Below are positions 26,661 to 34,986 of a stretch of 64,000 nt of DNA, piece by piece (the first letter of the stretch is position 1; every line of letters begins with the position of its first letter). A program made the position numbers and the translations under genes. This DNA is from Myxococcota bacterium (GTDB lineage: Bacteria > Myxococcota_A > Polyangia > JAAYKL01), in assembly GCA_030065855.1 (NCBI GenBank), contig JASJCT010000047.1:1-64000 (forward strand). The letters run 5' to 3'. The notes beneath the pieces are model-generated. The model did not search any database, had not been told where the DNA came from, and worked only from the letters and a program-made list of their open reading frames with translations.

Positions 26661-27665
26661 CTAAAGGGGTTTTACTGGGACGCACAGGTCCACGATGTGG
26701 TGGCCTTCGGGGTGCTGCTTAGGGTCGTTGAGATAGAGCTCGTAGGCCACGCCATCGGCTGGCTGATAGCCGCTTTCTGGCATCCAGGAACCCATTAGCG
26801 CTTGCCACACATTGGCGTACCCACTTGGATCTGTAATCTCACAGTGGGCTACAGCATACGTACCGCCGGGGATCTTCATCAGGCCTACTTCGCCGTCCAC
26901 GTTCGTATCTTCAGGAACCGTGATGCACATGCTCACCCTGAGCTTGTCTTCTTCGGTGACTTTGGGGTCGTCGTGATACACGGAAAGCATTTTGGTCTCG
27001 GGAAACTTGATCAATCCCCGGGGTCCGGCCCATGTCATCAGGCGACCAATGAGTCCTTCGAATACCTGACTCTGTCCGGCATAGGGACCCACGTGGCGCA
27101 CGTAGGCCACGTTCATCTCCTGCACCTCGCTTACTTCTACCTTCATTTCTGTTTTTGTCTCGGTCATTTCTATCCTCCATTCCGGGTCATATGTTGCATC
27201 CCCAGAATGGCATACCGATATATGGTGCGCTTTTCGATTGTTGCTTATCGCTTTACTTATATTGCGATCTGTTTTTCGAATCTTGCTCCCATCTGGAAAT
27301 CCACTTTCCCGCCACTCGCCCGCGCTCACGCCAAAATATTCCTTAAACACCCGTGCAAATGCGGCAGGGCTTGAAAACCCGCAGTCCAGCGCAATTTCCG
27401 TTATGGAAACACCTGGGTTGCTTTTGAGCTTGGTCGCTGCCTTTTCTACTCGAACGCGCTGAACAAACCGGTTGAGGGTCTCACCTGTCATGGCCGCAAA
27501 GAGCCGGTGAAAGTGAAACTTTGAAAACCCGGCCTTTGCTGCGACTTTTTCTAGCGAAAGCGGGCGTTCGATGTTTGCCTCGATGTGGTCAATCGCCCGA
27601 TTTATGCCGGCCATGTATGCGTCTCGAAGCTGCTTTCTTCTCATCTCATCTGCGGTCGTTGCCAT
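26661..27665 (-). CDS. AraC-family regulator with GyrI-like ligand-binding domain
   Basis: A 334-residue regulator of the Rob/GyrI type. The N-terminal double helix-turn-helix (about 15-110) shows LEKVAAKAGFSKFHFHRLF and ITEIALDCGFSSPAAFARVFKEYFG. The C-terminal half (about 170-334) is GyrI-like: VAYVRHVGPYAGQ, the PETKMLSVYHDDP segment, GGTYAVAHCEI and a final beta strand. Such proteins sense small hydrophobic or cationic compounds. AAAGGA lies 7 nt before the ATG at 27665; the longer frame to 27695 has no such site. Confidence 0.93.
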   Translation of the reverse strand: MATTADEMRRKQLRDAYMAGINRAIDHIEANIERPLSLEKVAAKAGFSKFHFHRLFAAMTGETLNRFVQRVRVEKAATKLKSNPGVSITEIALDCGFSSPAAFARVFKEYFGVSAGEWRESGFPDGSKIRKTDRNISKAISNNRKAHHISVCHSGDATYDPEWRIEMTETKTEMKVEVSEVQEMNVAYVRHVGPYAGQSQVFEGLIGRLMTWAGPRGLIKFPETKMLSVYHDDPKVTEEDKLRVSMCITVPEDTNVDGEVGLMKIPGGTYAVAHCEITDPSGYANVWQALMGSWMPESGYQPADGVAYELYLNDPKQHPEGHHIVDLCVPVKPL

Positions 27666-27857
27666 CGTAAATTCCTTTAAAGCTGTATTTCGCATTCCCC
27701 TCCCCCAACGTCAAATTGTCCACCGGGGGAGGGCCAGGGAGGGGGCTCTGGGATCCCCAATGGGTAGACTGCGTCGTGCGCAAGGCCCATGCAGATGGTA
27801 CAATCAAGGTATTATAATGAAATCGTCTAACAAACTTCAACTTGAGAGGTGACCTCA

Positions 27858-29624
27858 ATGCAACCAATGCTGTTTTCCACTGGGACATCTCAACCGGGCT
27901 TGGGGACGACATACCAGCGTTCTGTTGCGGCCTTTGCGCTTTGTTGTTTCTTCGCATGCCACTGCAGTGGCAAGGACGCTGCTTCGGGAAGCACCACCGG
28001 CGGGGAAACAAACCCGGTCTGCGACCCAGGGGAGAGCAGTGGAGACGTGCAGGCGCCTGTTCATTTAATGAAGTTGGACGGTCAGACCAGCTGGTTTGCC
28101 TCCCCTGTCATCTACGACCTGGATGGGGATGGAAGCAGCGAGCTTATCGCTGCCTACTACGCTGTGTATGTTTTTGACAACAACGGTAACCTCCTAAATA
28201 TCGCCGAAGATGGCGAGGGACGGGTATATGCACCCCACGTAGTGGCTGACCTGGACGGAGACGGTACTGTAGAAGTGGTTGCCGGTCGGGGCCCACATGT
28301 CTGGGCCTGGGAATGGACAAATGGTGCGCTGGCAGTAAAGCAAGGCTGGCCGTTCGATACCACCACCGCTGGACAATCGCCTGAGGTGCGGGGGATGGCC
28401 GCGGCAGATCTGAACGGGGATGGTGAGATCGAAATCGTCGCGACCACCACCCAGACCCAGCCCACAGCCAATGGCGGCGCCCAGGTCTTTGCGCTGACTG
28501 CCCAGGGCAGCCTGTACCAGCCTTCAAGCGGTCACAGCCCGGCCTGGCCGAGGTATAATGCCCTCACTGGCCCGGGGAACGACGCCGATCGGAACGGTCA
28601 AGGCCATAGCGGCTTTGGCTGTTATGGCCTCAACGCAGGCATAGGAAATATCGACGATGACGCTGAGCTCGAGATTGTCGTCACCTACGACAACCACCAT
28701 ATTCAAGCGTTCGACCACGACGGTGTGGCCATCGACACTGCCCCGTGGTTTACAAACCGCGCCTCTGACTACCAGGGACAGCGACTTACCTGGGGGCAAT
28801 TCATCCGGTGGACTGATCCCGAAGTGGAGAAAAACCACTACCACGACCACACCGGGGAGTGGCCCCATCCATCGTGGACCGAATGGCTCCAGTGGACCGC
28901 TTCTCCACCCACGGTTGCGGATCTGGATTTGGACGGGGAAAACGAGGTCATTGGCGCGCCCAATATCGAAATGCACGAACCCTATGAAACCCAGGCCTAC
29001 GGTATCATGGTACTCGAAGGTGCCTATGGGGATGGCAGCCGGTCAGGCATGCGAAAGCCTGGATTTGAGGTGCTGCCCAGGGGAGAATTTCCGGTTCAAG
29101 TGGACGGGTGGTACCCGCCGAGTGGCGTGCCAGCCCTAACTGTGGTCAACGTGCAGGGAGGAGACGAGCCTGAAATCATCGCATCTCTCAACGACGGATT
29201 TGTCCATCTGTTCGATGCAACCGGCGCGGAAGTCTGGCGCTTCAACTACACCCACGGTGACCCTATTCGGTACGCCACTGAGATCACTGTTGCCGATTTG
29301 AACCAGGATAGATCGCCGGAAATCCTCTTTGCGACCTATGGGGATCCCAACGACACAGACGCGGGTCACCTCATCGTGCTCGCAGCAGATGGCACGCTCC
29401 TGCACGATATTGAGCTGCCCAACCCGGGCAACAACGGCAACGGCAACGGCGCACCTGCAGCACCGACAGTGGGGGATTTGACCGGAGACGGCCAGCTCGA
29501 AATTTTCATACAGACCTTTGATCACGGCATGGATGTATTCACCGTACCAGGGTCATCTGAGAACTGCGTGCTATGGCCCACTGCCCGAGGATCTGCCCTG
29601 CGCACCGGTAATACCCATATGTGA
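27858..29624 (+). CDS. Secreted FG-GAP/VCBS repeat lipoprotein
   Basis: A 588-residue protein with several FG-GAP/VCBS-type repeats, each with a calcium-binding-like acidic loop: DLDGDGSSELI, DLDGDGTVEVV, DLNGDGEIEIV, DLDLDGENEVI, DLNQDRSPEIL and DLTGDGQLEIF. These normally build a beta-propeller. The N-terminus has a long polar lead and a hydrophobic stretch ending FFACHCSG, where a Cys could be lipidated. GAGAGG precedes the ATG at 27858 by 8 nt. It ends just before a strong bidirectional terminator. Ligand unknown. Confidence 0.82.
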   Translation: MQPMLFSTGTSQPGLGTTYQRSVAAFALCCFFACHCSGKDAASGSTTGGETNPVCDPGESSGDVQAPVHLMKLDGQTSWFASPVIYDLDGDGSSELIAAYYAVYVFDNNGNLLNIAEDGEGRVYAPHVVADLDGDGTVEVVAGRGPHVWAWEWTNGALAVKQGWPFDTTTAGQSPEVRGMAAADLNGDGEIEIVATTTQTQPTANGGAQVFALTAQGSLYQPSSGHSPAWPRYNALTGPGNDADRNGQGHSGFGCYGLNAGIGNIDDDAELEIVVTYDNHHIQAFDHDGVAIDTAPWFTNRASDYQGQRLTWGQFIRWTDPEVEKNHYHDHTGEWPHPSWTEWLQWTASPPTVADLDLDGENEVIGAPNIEMHEPYETQAYGIMVLEGAYGDGSRSGMRKPGFEVLPRGEFPVQVDGWYPPSGVPALTVVNVQGGDEPEIIASLNDGFVHLFDATGAEVWRFNYTHGDPIRYATEITVADLNQDRSPEILFATYGDPNDTDAGHLIVLAADGTLLHDIELPNPGNNGNGNGAPAAPTVGDLTGDGQLEIFIQTFDHGMDVFTVPGSSENCVLWPTARGSALRTGNTHM

Positions 29625-29647
29625 TGAACGATGTCTAACCAAAGAAC

Positions 29648-29697
29648 AAAGCCTGGGGTTTTAACCCCAGGCTTTATTCCTTTGCCGCTTTGCGGCA
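29648..29697. terminator. Bidirectional intrinsic terminator with a second hairpin
   Basis: AAAGCCTGGGG and CCCCAGGCTTT form a perfect 11-bp stem around TTTTAA (29648-29675), with A and T tracts on both sides. TGCCGC-TTT-GCGGCA (about 29682-29696) adds a second hairpin. It lies exactly between two convergent genes. Confidence 0.85.
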
Positions 29698-29698
29698 T

Positions 29699-30466
29699 TT
29701 ACGCAGCATCCTTGGCAGTTGCCTGTTCGATGGGTGCAATGGGGGGCTTGTCCTTGGATGTTTTGCTTTCTTCAGGCGGGGTTTGTGACAGGCCGTTTGA
29801 TCTTCGTCTGGGGGATCGAACCCTCCTGGCCAACTCGGGCTCACCAATGGCTGTCAGCCAGGCGTGGGTCAACTTCGCGGTCAAGTAATGGATCCTATCA
29901 AACGCCTCTATTGCATCCTTGAGCTTTCGTCGGGTCGTCTCTGCTTCACGCTCTGCCTTTGCCACTAAGGGAGGCATTTCACTTAGATCATTGAAAATCT
30001 CCTCGAGTTTTGGAATCCATTTCCTCATATCAAAGAGTTGATCCGTCGTGCTGTCATGCAGATGAACGATCACTGTTTCGAGCAATGATAATATTGCCAT
30101 TGGATCTTTGGGTGTAAGCCCCTTAAACCCAAGCTCTGCAACATACGCCTCCCCCTTAAGTGCCTTGGCCATTTGGCGAACTTTGATAAGCGCAGCAGCA
30201 CCGTTCTTGGCCAACCTGTCCCGTTGGGTCCGCAGCTTGGGATCGTCTCCCAGTTGGGCCGCGTGGGATTGGGCAGCCTGTAACATATCAGCTGACGCCA
30301 GCTTTAACTGACCCACGTTCGCCTCCAATATCAGCTCAACCGCTGTCGCTACGCGATCTCCTGACATCTGGGAGACTCCTTTGACAATCAAAGCGATGTG
30401 CTCTTCGATGGAGGCGGCAACGCGTTGGGAAGATTTGATCTTTCGGTTAATTTTTTTTGACAACAT
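29699..30466 (-). CDS. Uncharacterised helical protein
   Basis: A 255-residue protein that appears largely helical and soluble, with no family I recognise. It begins MLSKKINRKIKSSQRVAAS and includes coiled-coil-prone segments (LVAKAEREAETTRRKLKDAI) and a Lys/Pro/Glu-rich disordered end. AAAGGA lies 8 nt before the ATG at 30466, which is why I reject the longer frame beginning at 30595 in low-complexity DNA. The composition resembles small phasin-like or scaffold proteins, but this is only a resemblance. Confidence 0.65.
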   Translation of the reverse strand: MLSKKINRKIKSSQRVAASIEEHIALIVKGVSQMSGDRVATAVELILEANVGQLKLASADMLQAAQSHAAQLGDDPKLRTQRDRLAKNGAAALIKVRQMAKALKGEAYVAELGFKGLTPKDPMAILSLLETVIVHLHDSTTDQLFDMRKWIPKLEEIFNDLSEMPPLVAKAEREAETTRRKLKDAIEAFDRIHYLTAKLTHAWLTAIGEPELARRVRSPRRRSNGLSQTPPEESKTSKDKPPIAPIEQATAKDAA

Positions 30467-30615
30467 GAGTACCATCCTTTGGCCTTTTAGAGGCCGGTTG
30501 AAGTGTTTGTATCCTCCTCTTCGACCCCTATCGCCGAATGGTTTCCACAAGGGCGAATTTTTTTTGATTTTTTTTGCCAGATAGAACCCGTGCACTTGAA
30601 ATTAAGGCGTTCTCT

Positions 30616-30795
30616 GCACCAGAAAAGCGGTTGGATCGGTGGATCACCCTCTTGTCCGCACCAGAAAAGCGGTTGGATCGATGGATCACCCTCTTGTCCG
30701 CACCAGAAAAGCGGTTGGATCAACGGATCAATCCCCTGTCCGCACCAGAAAAGTGATTGGATCGATGGATCACCTTCTTGTCCGCACCAGAGTAA
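30616..30795. repeat. 42-bp tandem repeat array
   Basis: Units begin at 30616, 30658, 30700, 30742 and 30784 (last one partial), each reading GCACCAGAAAAGCGGTTGGA followed by TCGATGGATCACC and a short end. The unit is a multiple of three and lacks stops in most frames, so several spurious reading frames cross it. It lies in a 437-bp gene-free gap between a minus-strand gene start and the LolC/E gene. No spacers separate the units, so it is not a CRISPR. Confidence 0.9.
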
Positions 30796-30903
30796 AGGGC
30801 GTGCAATGCGATCAGGTGGGTCCCTTCGTCTGATGAGCAGGGATCAGGTTGAGGCAAAGGGCCCTATCTTGCGCTCCATGGACCCGTTGGGGTATACGGT
30901 CCC

Positions 30904-32280
30904 ATGGCTTACCCGTCGTTCATCGGGTCGAGATATTTAAGGTCGAAGAGGCGCGGCTCTATTTCGGCCATCGGCGTCATCGCTATCGCCGGCGTGGCGT
31001 TGGGGGTTGCCTCCCTCTTGGTCGTTGTCTCCATTACATCGGGATTTCTCGACGAATTCACGAAAAAGGTGCTCGGTGTAAACGCCCACGTCCTCGTTAT
31101 GAAATACGGTATCAATTATACGGAGTATCGGGACGTGATGGCCACTGCAGAAACCCTGCCCGAAGTCAGGGGCGTTGCGCCGTTTATCTACCAGGACATG
31201 ATGATTTCTAAGGGCGCCCGGACTGGCGGTGTCCTGATAAAAGGTATCGACCCCGAACGGGTGGGTACTGTGCTCGATCTGCCCAGCCATATCGTAAAGG
31301 GGAGCCTTAGCGGCCTCAGGGTGCCAGGCTCGCGGCCCCAATCGAACCGTTCTGATGCCGACCGCAACCCAGCGCAGCCAGATCTGCCGAGCAACAGCCC
31401 CCCGCAAGATGCTGGTCTCTTAACCCCATCCCCCACTTCTCCCCAAGGCGATAATCTATCGCAGCCAGATCAACTGCCAGGCATTGTCCTCGGCCGGTCC
31501 CTTGCTGAAAACCTGGAGGCAGATGTGGGGGATGTGGTCCAGGTCACGACCCCCTTGGTCAGTTTGGATGTGCTCGGATGGTCGCCGTCTGAGGATGCGC
31601 CCCGGACCCTCAAATTTAAGGTCATCGGCCTCTTTTACGCGGGCTTCTTAGAATACGATACCCGACTCGCATATATCGACTACTATCAAGCCCAGCGCTT
31701 TTTCGATCAGGGCGACTCGGTTTACGGCGTCGAAGTCACACTAAGAGATATTTACGCGGCAAAGCGCATCGCAAAAAAACTCAAGGAAATGCTCGGCGGC
31801 GGCCCCTATCACACCATGGATTGGGAAACCCTCAATGCACACCTGTACACCGCGCTCAAAATGCAAAAGTTCGCACTTATGTTCGTCGTCGTTGTCATCG
31901 TTACCTTGGCGGCGTTCAATATTATCGCAACCCTCGTAATGATGGTCTTTGATAAGAGGAAGGAAATCGCCATCTTAAAGTCCATGGGCGCCACAGAGCG
32001 GGGCATCGCCCGCATCTTTCTACACGTGGGCACCGTGGTCGGCCTGGTGGGTATTTCCATCGGACTCGCCTTTGGGCTGGGCGCGTGCATGTTTTTGAAA
32101 AAAATAGGCTGGCCCTTGGATCCCAAAGTCTACCTCATCGATCACCTGCCCGTGCGCATTCACTGGACGGATTTCTTCATCACTGCCGCGGTTGCCTTTT
32201 GCATCTGTTGGTTGGCCACGGTGCTGCCGTCTTTGAGTGCGTCGCGCCTTCGTCCAGTAGATGGTATCAGACAGGACTAA
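30904..32280 (+). CDS. LolC/LolE-type ABC transporter permease
   Basis: A 458-residue FtsX-fold permease, likely part of the lipoprotein-releasing complex that extracts lipoproteins from the inner membrane. One N-terminal membrane segment (about 22-48, GVIAIAGVALGVASLLVVV) precedes a large periplasmic domain. Three C-terminal segments follow (about 322-345, 370-395, 420-440) with the KRKEIAILKSMGATERGIARIF coupling region. A ~50-residue Pro/Ser/Asn/Gln-rich insert (about 142-192) sits inside the periplasmic domain before GIVLGRSLAENL and is probably disordered. The LolD ATPase is not adjacent. The many predicted lipoproteins nearby fit the role. A LysM gene follows 6 bp later. Confidence 0.88.
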   Translation: MAYPSFIGSRYLRSKRRGSISAIGVIAIAGVALGVASLLVVVSITSGFLDEFTKKVLGVNAHVLVMKYGINYTEYRDVMATAETLPEVRGVAPFIYQDMMISKGARTGGVLIKGIDPERVGTVLDLPSHIVKGSLSGLRVPGSRPQSNRSDADRNPAQPDLPSNSPPQDAGLLTPSPTSPQGDNLSQPDQLPGIVLGRSLAENLEADVGDVVQVTTPLVSLDVLGWSPSEDAPRTLKFKVIGLFYAGFLEYDTRLAYIDYYQAQRFFDQGDSVYGVEVTLRDIYAAKRIAKKLKEMLGGGPYHTMDWETLNAHLYTALKMQKFALMFVVVVIVTLAAFNIIATLVMMVFDKRKEIAILKSMGATERGIARIFLHVGTVVGLVGISIGLAFGLGACMFLKKIGWPLDPKVYLIDHLPVRIHWTDFFITAAVAFCICWLATVLPSLSASRLRPVDGIRQD

Positions 32281-32286
32281 GAGAGA

Positions 32287-33492
32287 ATGACGCATCCCCT
32301 GCGGAGACAAAACCGCTCAGATCTAAGAAAATGGATATTTCTTTCCATCTTGACAGCCTGCATGCTGTTCAGTTTTCCAACCCGAGCTGGCAAGCGCAAA
32401 GCATCTGAATACATTGTCAAACCAGGAGATTCGGTCGCTCGGGTCGCCGACTTTCACGGGGTCGGTCAAGATGACTTGCGCCGGGCCAACGGCCTCAAGC
32501 CGGACGAGCCTATCCGTCCGGGACAGACCCTCGTCATTCCAGACGCCTTGCGCGGTGGTGCAGCAAAAGGCCATGTCGTAAAAGCAGGAGATACCTTTGC
32601 CGCCATTGCCAAAAAACATGGCGTTTCAATTCAAGCCCTGGCCACGGCAAACAAGCTCACACCGACGAGCCAATTAGATATCGGTCGCACCCTGATCATA
32701 CCAGAACCCGAGGATGACGCAGTGCCGGCCCATCGCCCGAAGAAGGTGAGAAACCTGGTCAAAACCGGTGAAAAAGTCCCTGGTGGCGTGCGCCACACCG
32801 TACAGCCCGGCCAGTCCCTATGGGTCATTGCTCGGGCCTACAACACCACCGGCCAACGGATCGCCAAAGCCAACGGATTTACGCCTACAGATTCGCTCCG
32901 CGTCGATCAGGAGATCCTCATCCCGGGTGCCAAAGCTGTCGTTCCAGTGCGCACCAAAGGGTTTGCCATTCAATCCGTGCGCTTTGTGAGCGTGTGGAAC
33001 GACAAAAGCGCAACACTGAAACTGCTCAGCCGGCGCGGAAGGGTCAATCCGCGCAGCCGGCGTGTGCTGTCAAAGCTCGCCGGCCCTAAGACGAAGAAAA
33101 AACGACGGCTGCAGTTGCTCCACCCCAGGCTGATCCACATGCTCCAGCGGGTGGCCGAGCGATTCCCAGGACACACCATCGAAATTGTCTCGGGCTATCG
33201 ACCGCACAAGCGGGGCACGAGACGATCCAAGCATAGCCAGGGCAGGGCTGTGGACTTTCGGGTCAGGGGCGTGTCGAACAGAGAATTGTACGATTTTATT
33301 AAGGATTTTCCGAATACCGGAACCGGATACTACCCCAATTCGGTATTTGTGCACCTGGATGTCCGGAGAAAGACCACCCATTGGACAGATGTTTCCGGAA
33401 AGGGAGAGAAACCCCACTATCTCAAAGATGGGCAACCAGCACCAGAAGAAGACGTCGAAGCAGCTGCTGACGCCCTATCTGAGGGTGAGTAG
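32287..33492 (+). CDS. LysM-repeat protein with DUF882 (YcbK/M15-like) peptidase domain
   Basis: A 401-residue cell-wall protein. After an N-terminal hydrophobic segment there are three LysM repeats (YIVKPGDSVARVA, HVVKAGDTFAAIA, HTVQPGQSLWVIA), each closed by a TLVIP/TLIIP/EILIP strand. The C-terminal domain (about 280-380) has VSGYRPHKRGTRRSKHSQGRAVDFRV and NSVFVHLDVR, with the His/Asp/His set of M15-like zinc peptidases. It probably binds peptidoglycan and cleaves or remodels it. It lies 6 bp after the LolC/E gene. Confidence 0.87.
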   Translation: MTHPLRRQNRSDLRKWIFLSILTACMLFSFPTRAGKRKASEYIVKPGDSVARVADFHGVGQDDLRRANGLKPDEPIRPGQTLVIPDALRGGAAKGHVVKAGDTFAAIAKKHGVSIQALATANKLTPTSQLDIGRTLIIPEPEDDAVPAHRPKKVRNLVKTGEKVPGGVRHTVQPGQSLWVIARAYNTTGQRIAKANGFTPTDSLRVDQEILIPGAKAVVPVRTKGFAIQSVRFVSVWNDKSATLKLLSRRGRVNPRSRRVLSKLAGPKTKKKRRLQLLHPRLIHMLQRVAERFPGHTIEIVSGYRPHKRGTRRSKHSQGRAVDFRVRGVSNRELYDFIKDFPNTGTGYYPNSVFVHLDVRRKTTHWTDVSGKGEKPHYLKDGQPAPEEDVEAAADALSEGE

Positions 33493-33540
33493 TACTCGGC
33501 TTGGTCTCAAAAGGGTAACGGGATCTGAGATATCGCCTTT

Positions 33541-33720
33541 GGAGCCCCAAAGGGGCGACTCCATACCAGCCCAGCGCAACGCGCTGGGGTACGAACAAAG
33601 AAAGAATATCTAGCCCTGAAGGGGCGGCCTATGGGACGGCCTTACAGGCCTAAATTATTAATATTCTCAACGACCCAGGGCGCTGCACTGGGCTAGTATG
33701 GGCAACCCCTTCGGGGTAAT
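33541..33720. repeat. Cluster of short GC-rich palindromes
   Basis: The gap after the LysM gene carries GCCCC-AAA-GGGGC (33544-33556), CCCAGCGC-AAC-GCGCTGGG (33570-33588), GCCC-TGAAG-GGGC (about 33613-33625), CCCAG...CTGGG (about 33674-33692) and CCCC-TTC-GGGG (about 33707-33717). Such mosaics resemble REP-like dispersed repeats. One or more may terminate the flanking convergent genes. No gene is present. Confidence 0.75.
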
Positions 33721-33741
33721 TACCTACTTTTTAAGCGAAGC

Positions 33742-34860
33742 CTAAGGTTCCTCAGCCTCAGAGCGCACCGGCGGCCCGGTAAACGCTGACCATAGCTGGT
33801 CTATCTTGTTAGGCGTGCCAGTAATCAGGCGATATCCACCCCTTTGAACCGCAGGCGCACCGAGCGTTGCCATGCTAACGACCGCAGGGGGCATTGCAAA
33901 GGGTCGCAGTATCGTCGGCAGGGTCTTTGCCGGTACGAGGACCGAAGACGCATAGGTGGCTTGAGAGGTGGTCCCCGACCCTTCCAGGTGTTGCTCGATA
34001 GCAAATCGATAGTGAAGAGATAATCCATAGTCAGGTTGATACTCGGGTTCAATGGCGATGAGACTGAGCTCAGATGCATCGAGGCCCTGCATCATTTGCC
34101 GATCGCTGATTGCTTGGCGTGCGATGTGCTGCTCGTTGTTGAGCAGTTCTTCTTTCTCAGCAGGTGTGAGCAGATCCACTTGGGCCTGGCTATCGAGGTC
34201 GAATATAAAAAAACCGACATCTCTAAAATTCCGAGCGTCCTGGCACATGGTTCCAGTCTCCACGGTGCGTACAAATACGAACGGCCCCACGCTCGCAATG
34301 GGGATGGCTGTTGCCCGGTACTCCCCGAGTGGATCCTCTGTACCTAATGTAAGATCAGATGTCGAAAAGACATCTACCGTATCATCTGAGAGCGCGTCGA
34401 CCAGGTGAACGCGGACCCCGCGGCCAGGCGTTTCAGATTCGGGGCAAGGGCCTTGATTGTCCAATAGATCCCACGCAGTACAATCGCAAACCGGCACATC
34501 TGTTTCTCGCTCTTGCCATACCCACAAACGGTCGCCTGAGGGCACGGCAATGCCGTCGACCTTTGCCAGGAATGCCATCTCGATTGCATTGCCCCGCAGC
34601 CAGTAAGATACGTGGGCACCTGTGTCATCGGTGATCCAGATCACCGCATCCTGCAATGGAACGCTCTCCGCATCCCGGGCGGCTGCTACGGAAAACGCCT
34701 CTGCTAGCTTGCGGGCCTCAGATTTGCCCGGGCCCCTGGGTTGCCGAATCTGAGAAGAAGCCTCTGGTTCGGCTACCTTAAGGCCGCACGAAACACAATA
34801 TTGAGCCAGTACCAGTATTGGGACTAAAAGAACTGCGCTGAATCGTTGCTTGGGCCACAT
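33742..34860 (-). CDS. Uncharacterised lipoprotein
   Basis: A 372-residue predicted lipoprotein: signal MWPKQRFSAVLLVPILVLA followed by QYCVSCG, either Cys being a possible lipidation site. The mature part has a Cys-rich segment (VCDCTAWDLLDNQGPC) and an acidic region. No domain was recognised. It is divergent from the barrel gene at 34987, with AAGGATAA just before its ATG. Confidence 0.72.
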   Translation of the reverse strand: MWPKQRFSAVLLVPILVLAQYCVSCGLKVAEPEASSQIRQPRGPGKSEARKLAEAFSVAAARDAESVPLQDAVIWITDDTGAHVSYWLRGNAIEMAFLAKVDGIAVPSGDRLWVWQERETDVPVCDCTAWDLLDNQGPCPESETPGRGVRVHLVDALSDDTVDVFSTSDLTLGTEDPLGEYRATAIPIASVGPFVFVRTVETGTMCQDARNFRDVGFFIFDLDSQAQVDLLTPAEKEELLNNEQHIARQAISDRQMMQGLDASELSLIAIEPEYQPDYGLSLHYRFAIEQHLEGSGTTSQATYASSVLVPAKTLPTILRPFAMPPAVVSMATLGAPAVQRGGYRLITGTPNKIDQLWSAFTGPPVRSEAEEP

Positions 34861-34986
34861 TATCTTATCCTTAAATCCATCAGCGAAAAAAGGATAGCCA
34901 ATTTATCATCAACCAGCGAGTTAATGTACTGCTATCGCTAAACCATGGACCCCATCGATACTCTCGGTGTATGCTATCTCCCGGCA

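Noticed and set aside
30616-30795. Possible CRISPR array
   Set aside because: Units abut directly with no unique spacers and no cas genes occur in the window.
30487-30940. Frames reading through the 42-bp array
   Set aside because: Several frames are open at once because the repeat has no stops; none has a start with a ribosome site.
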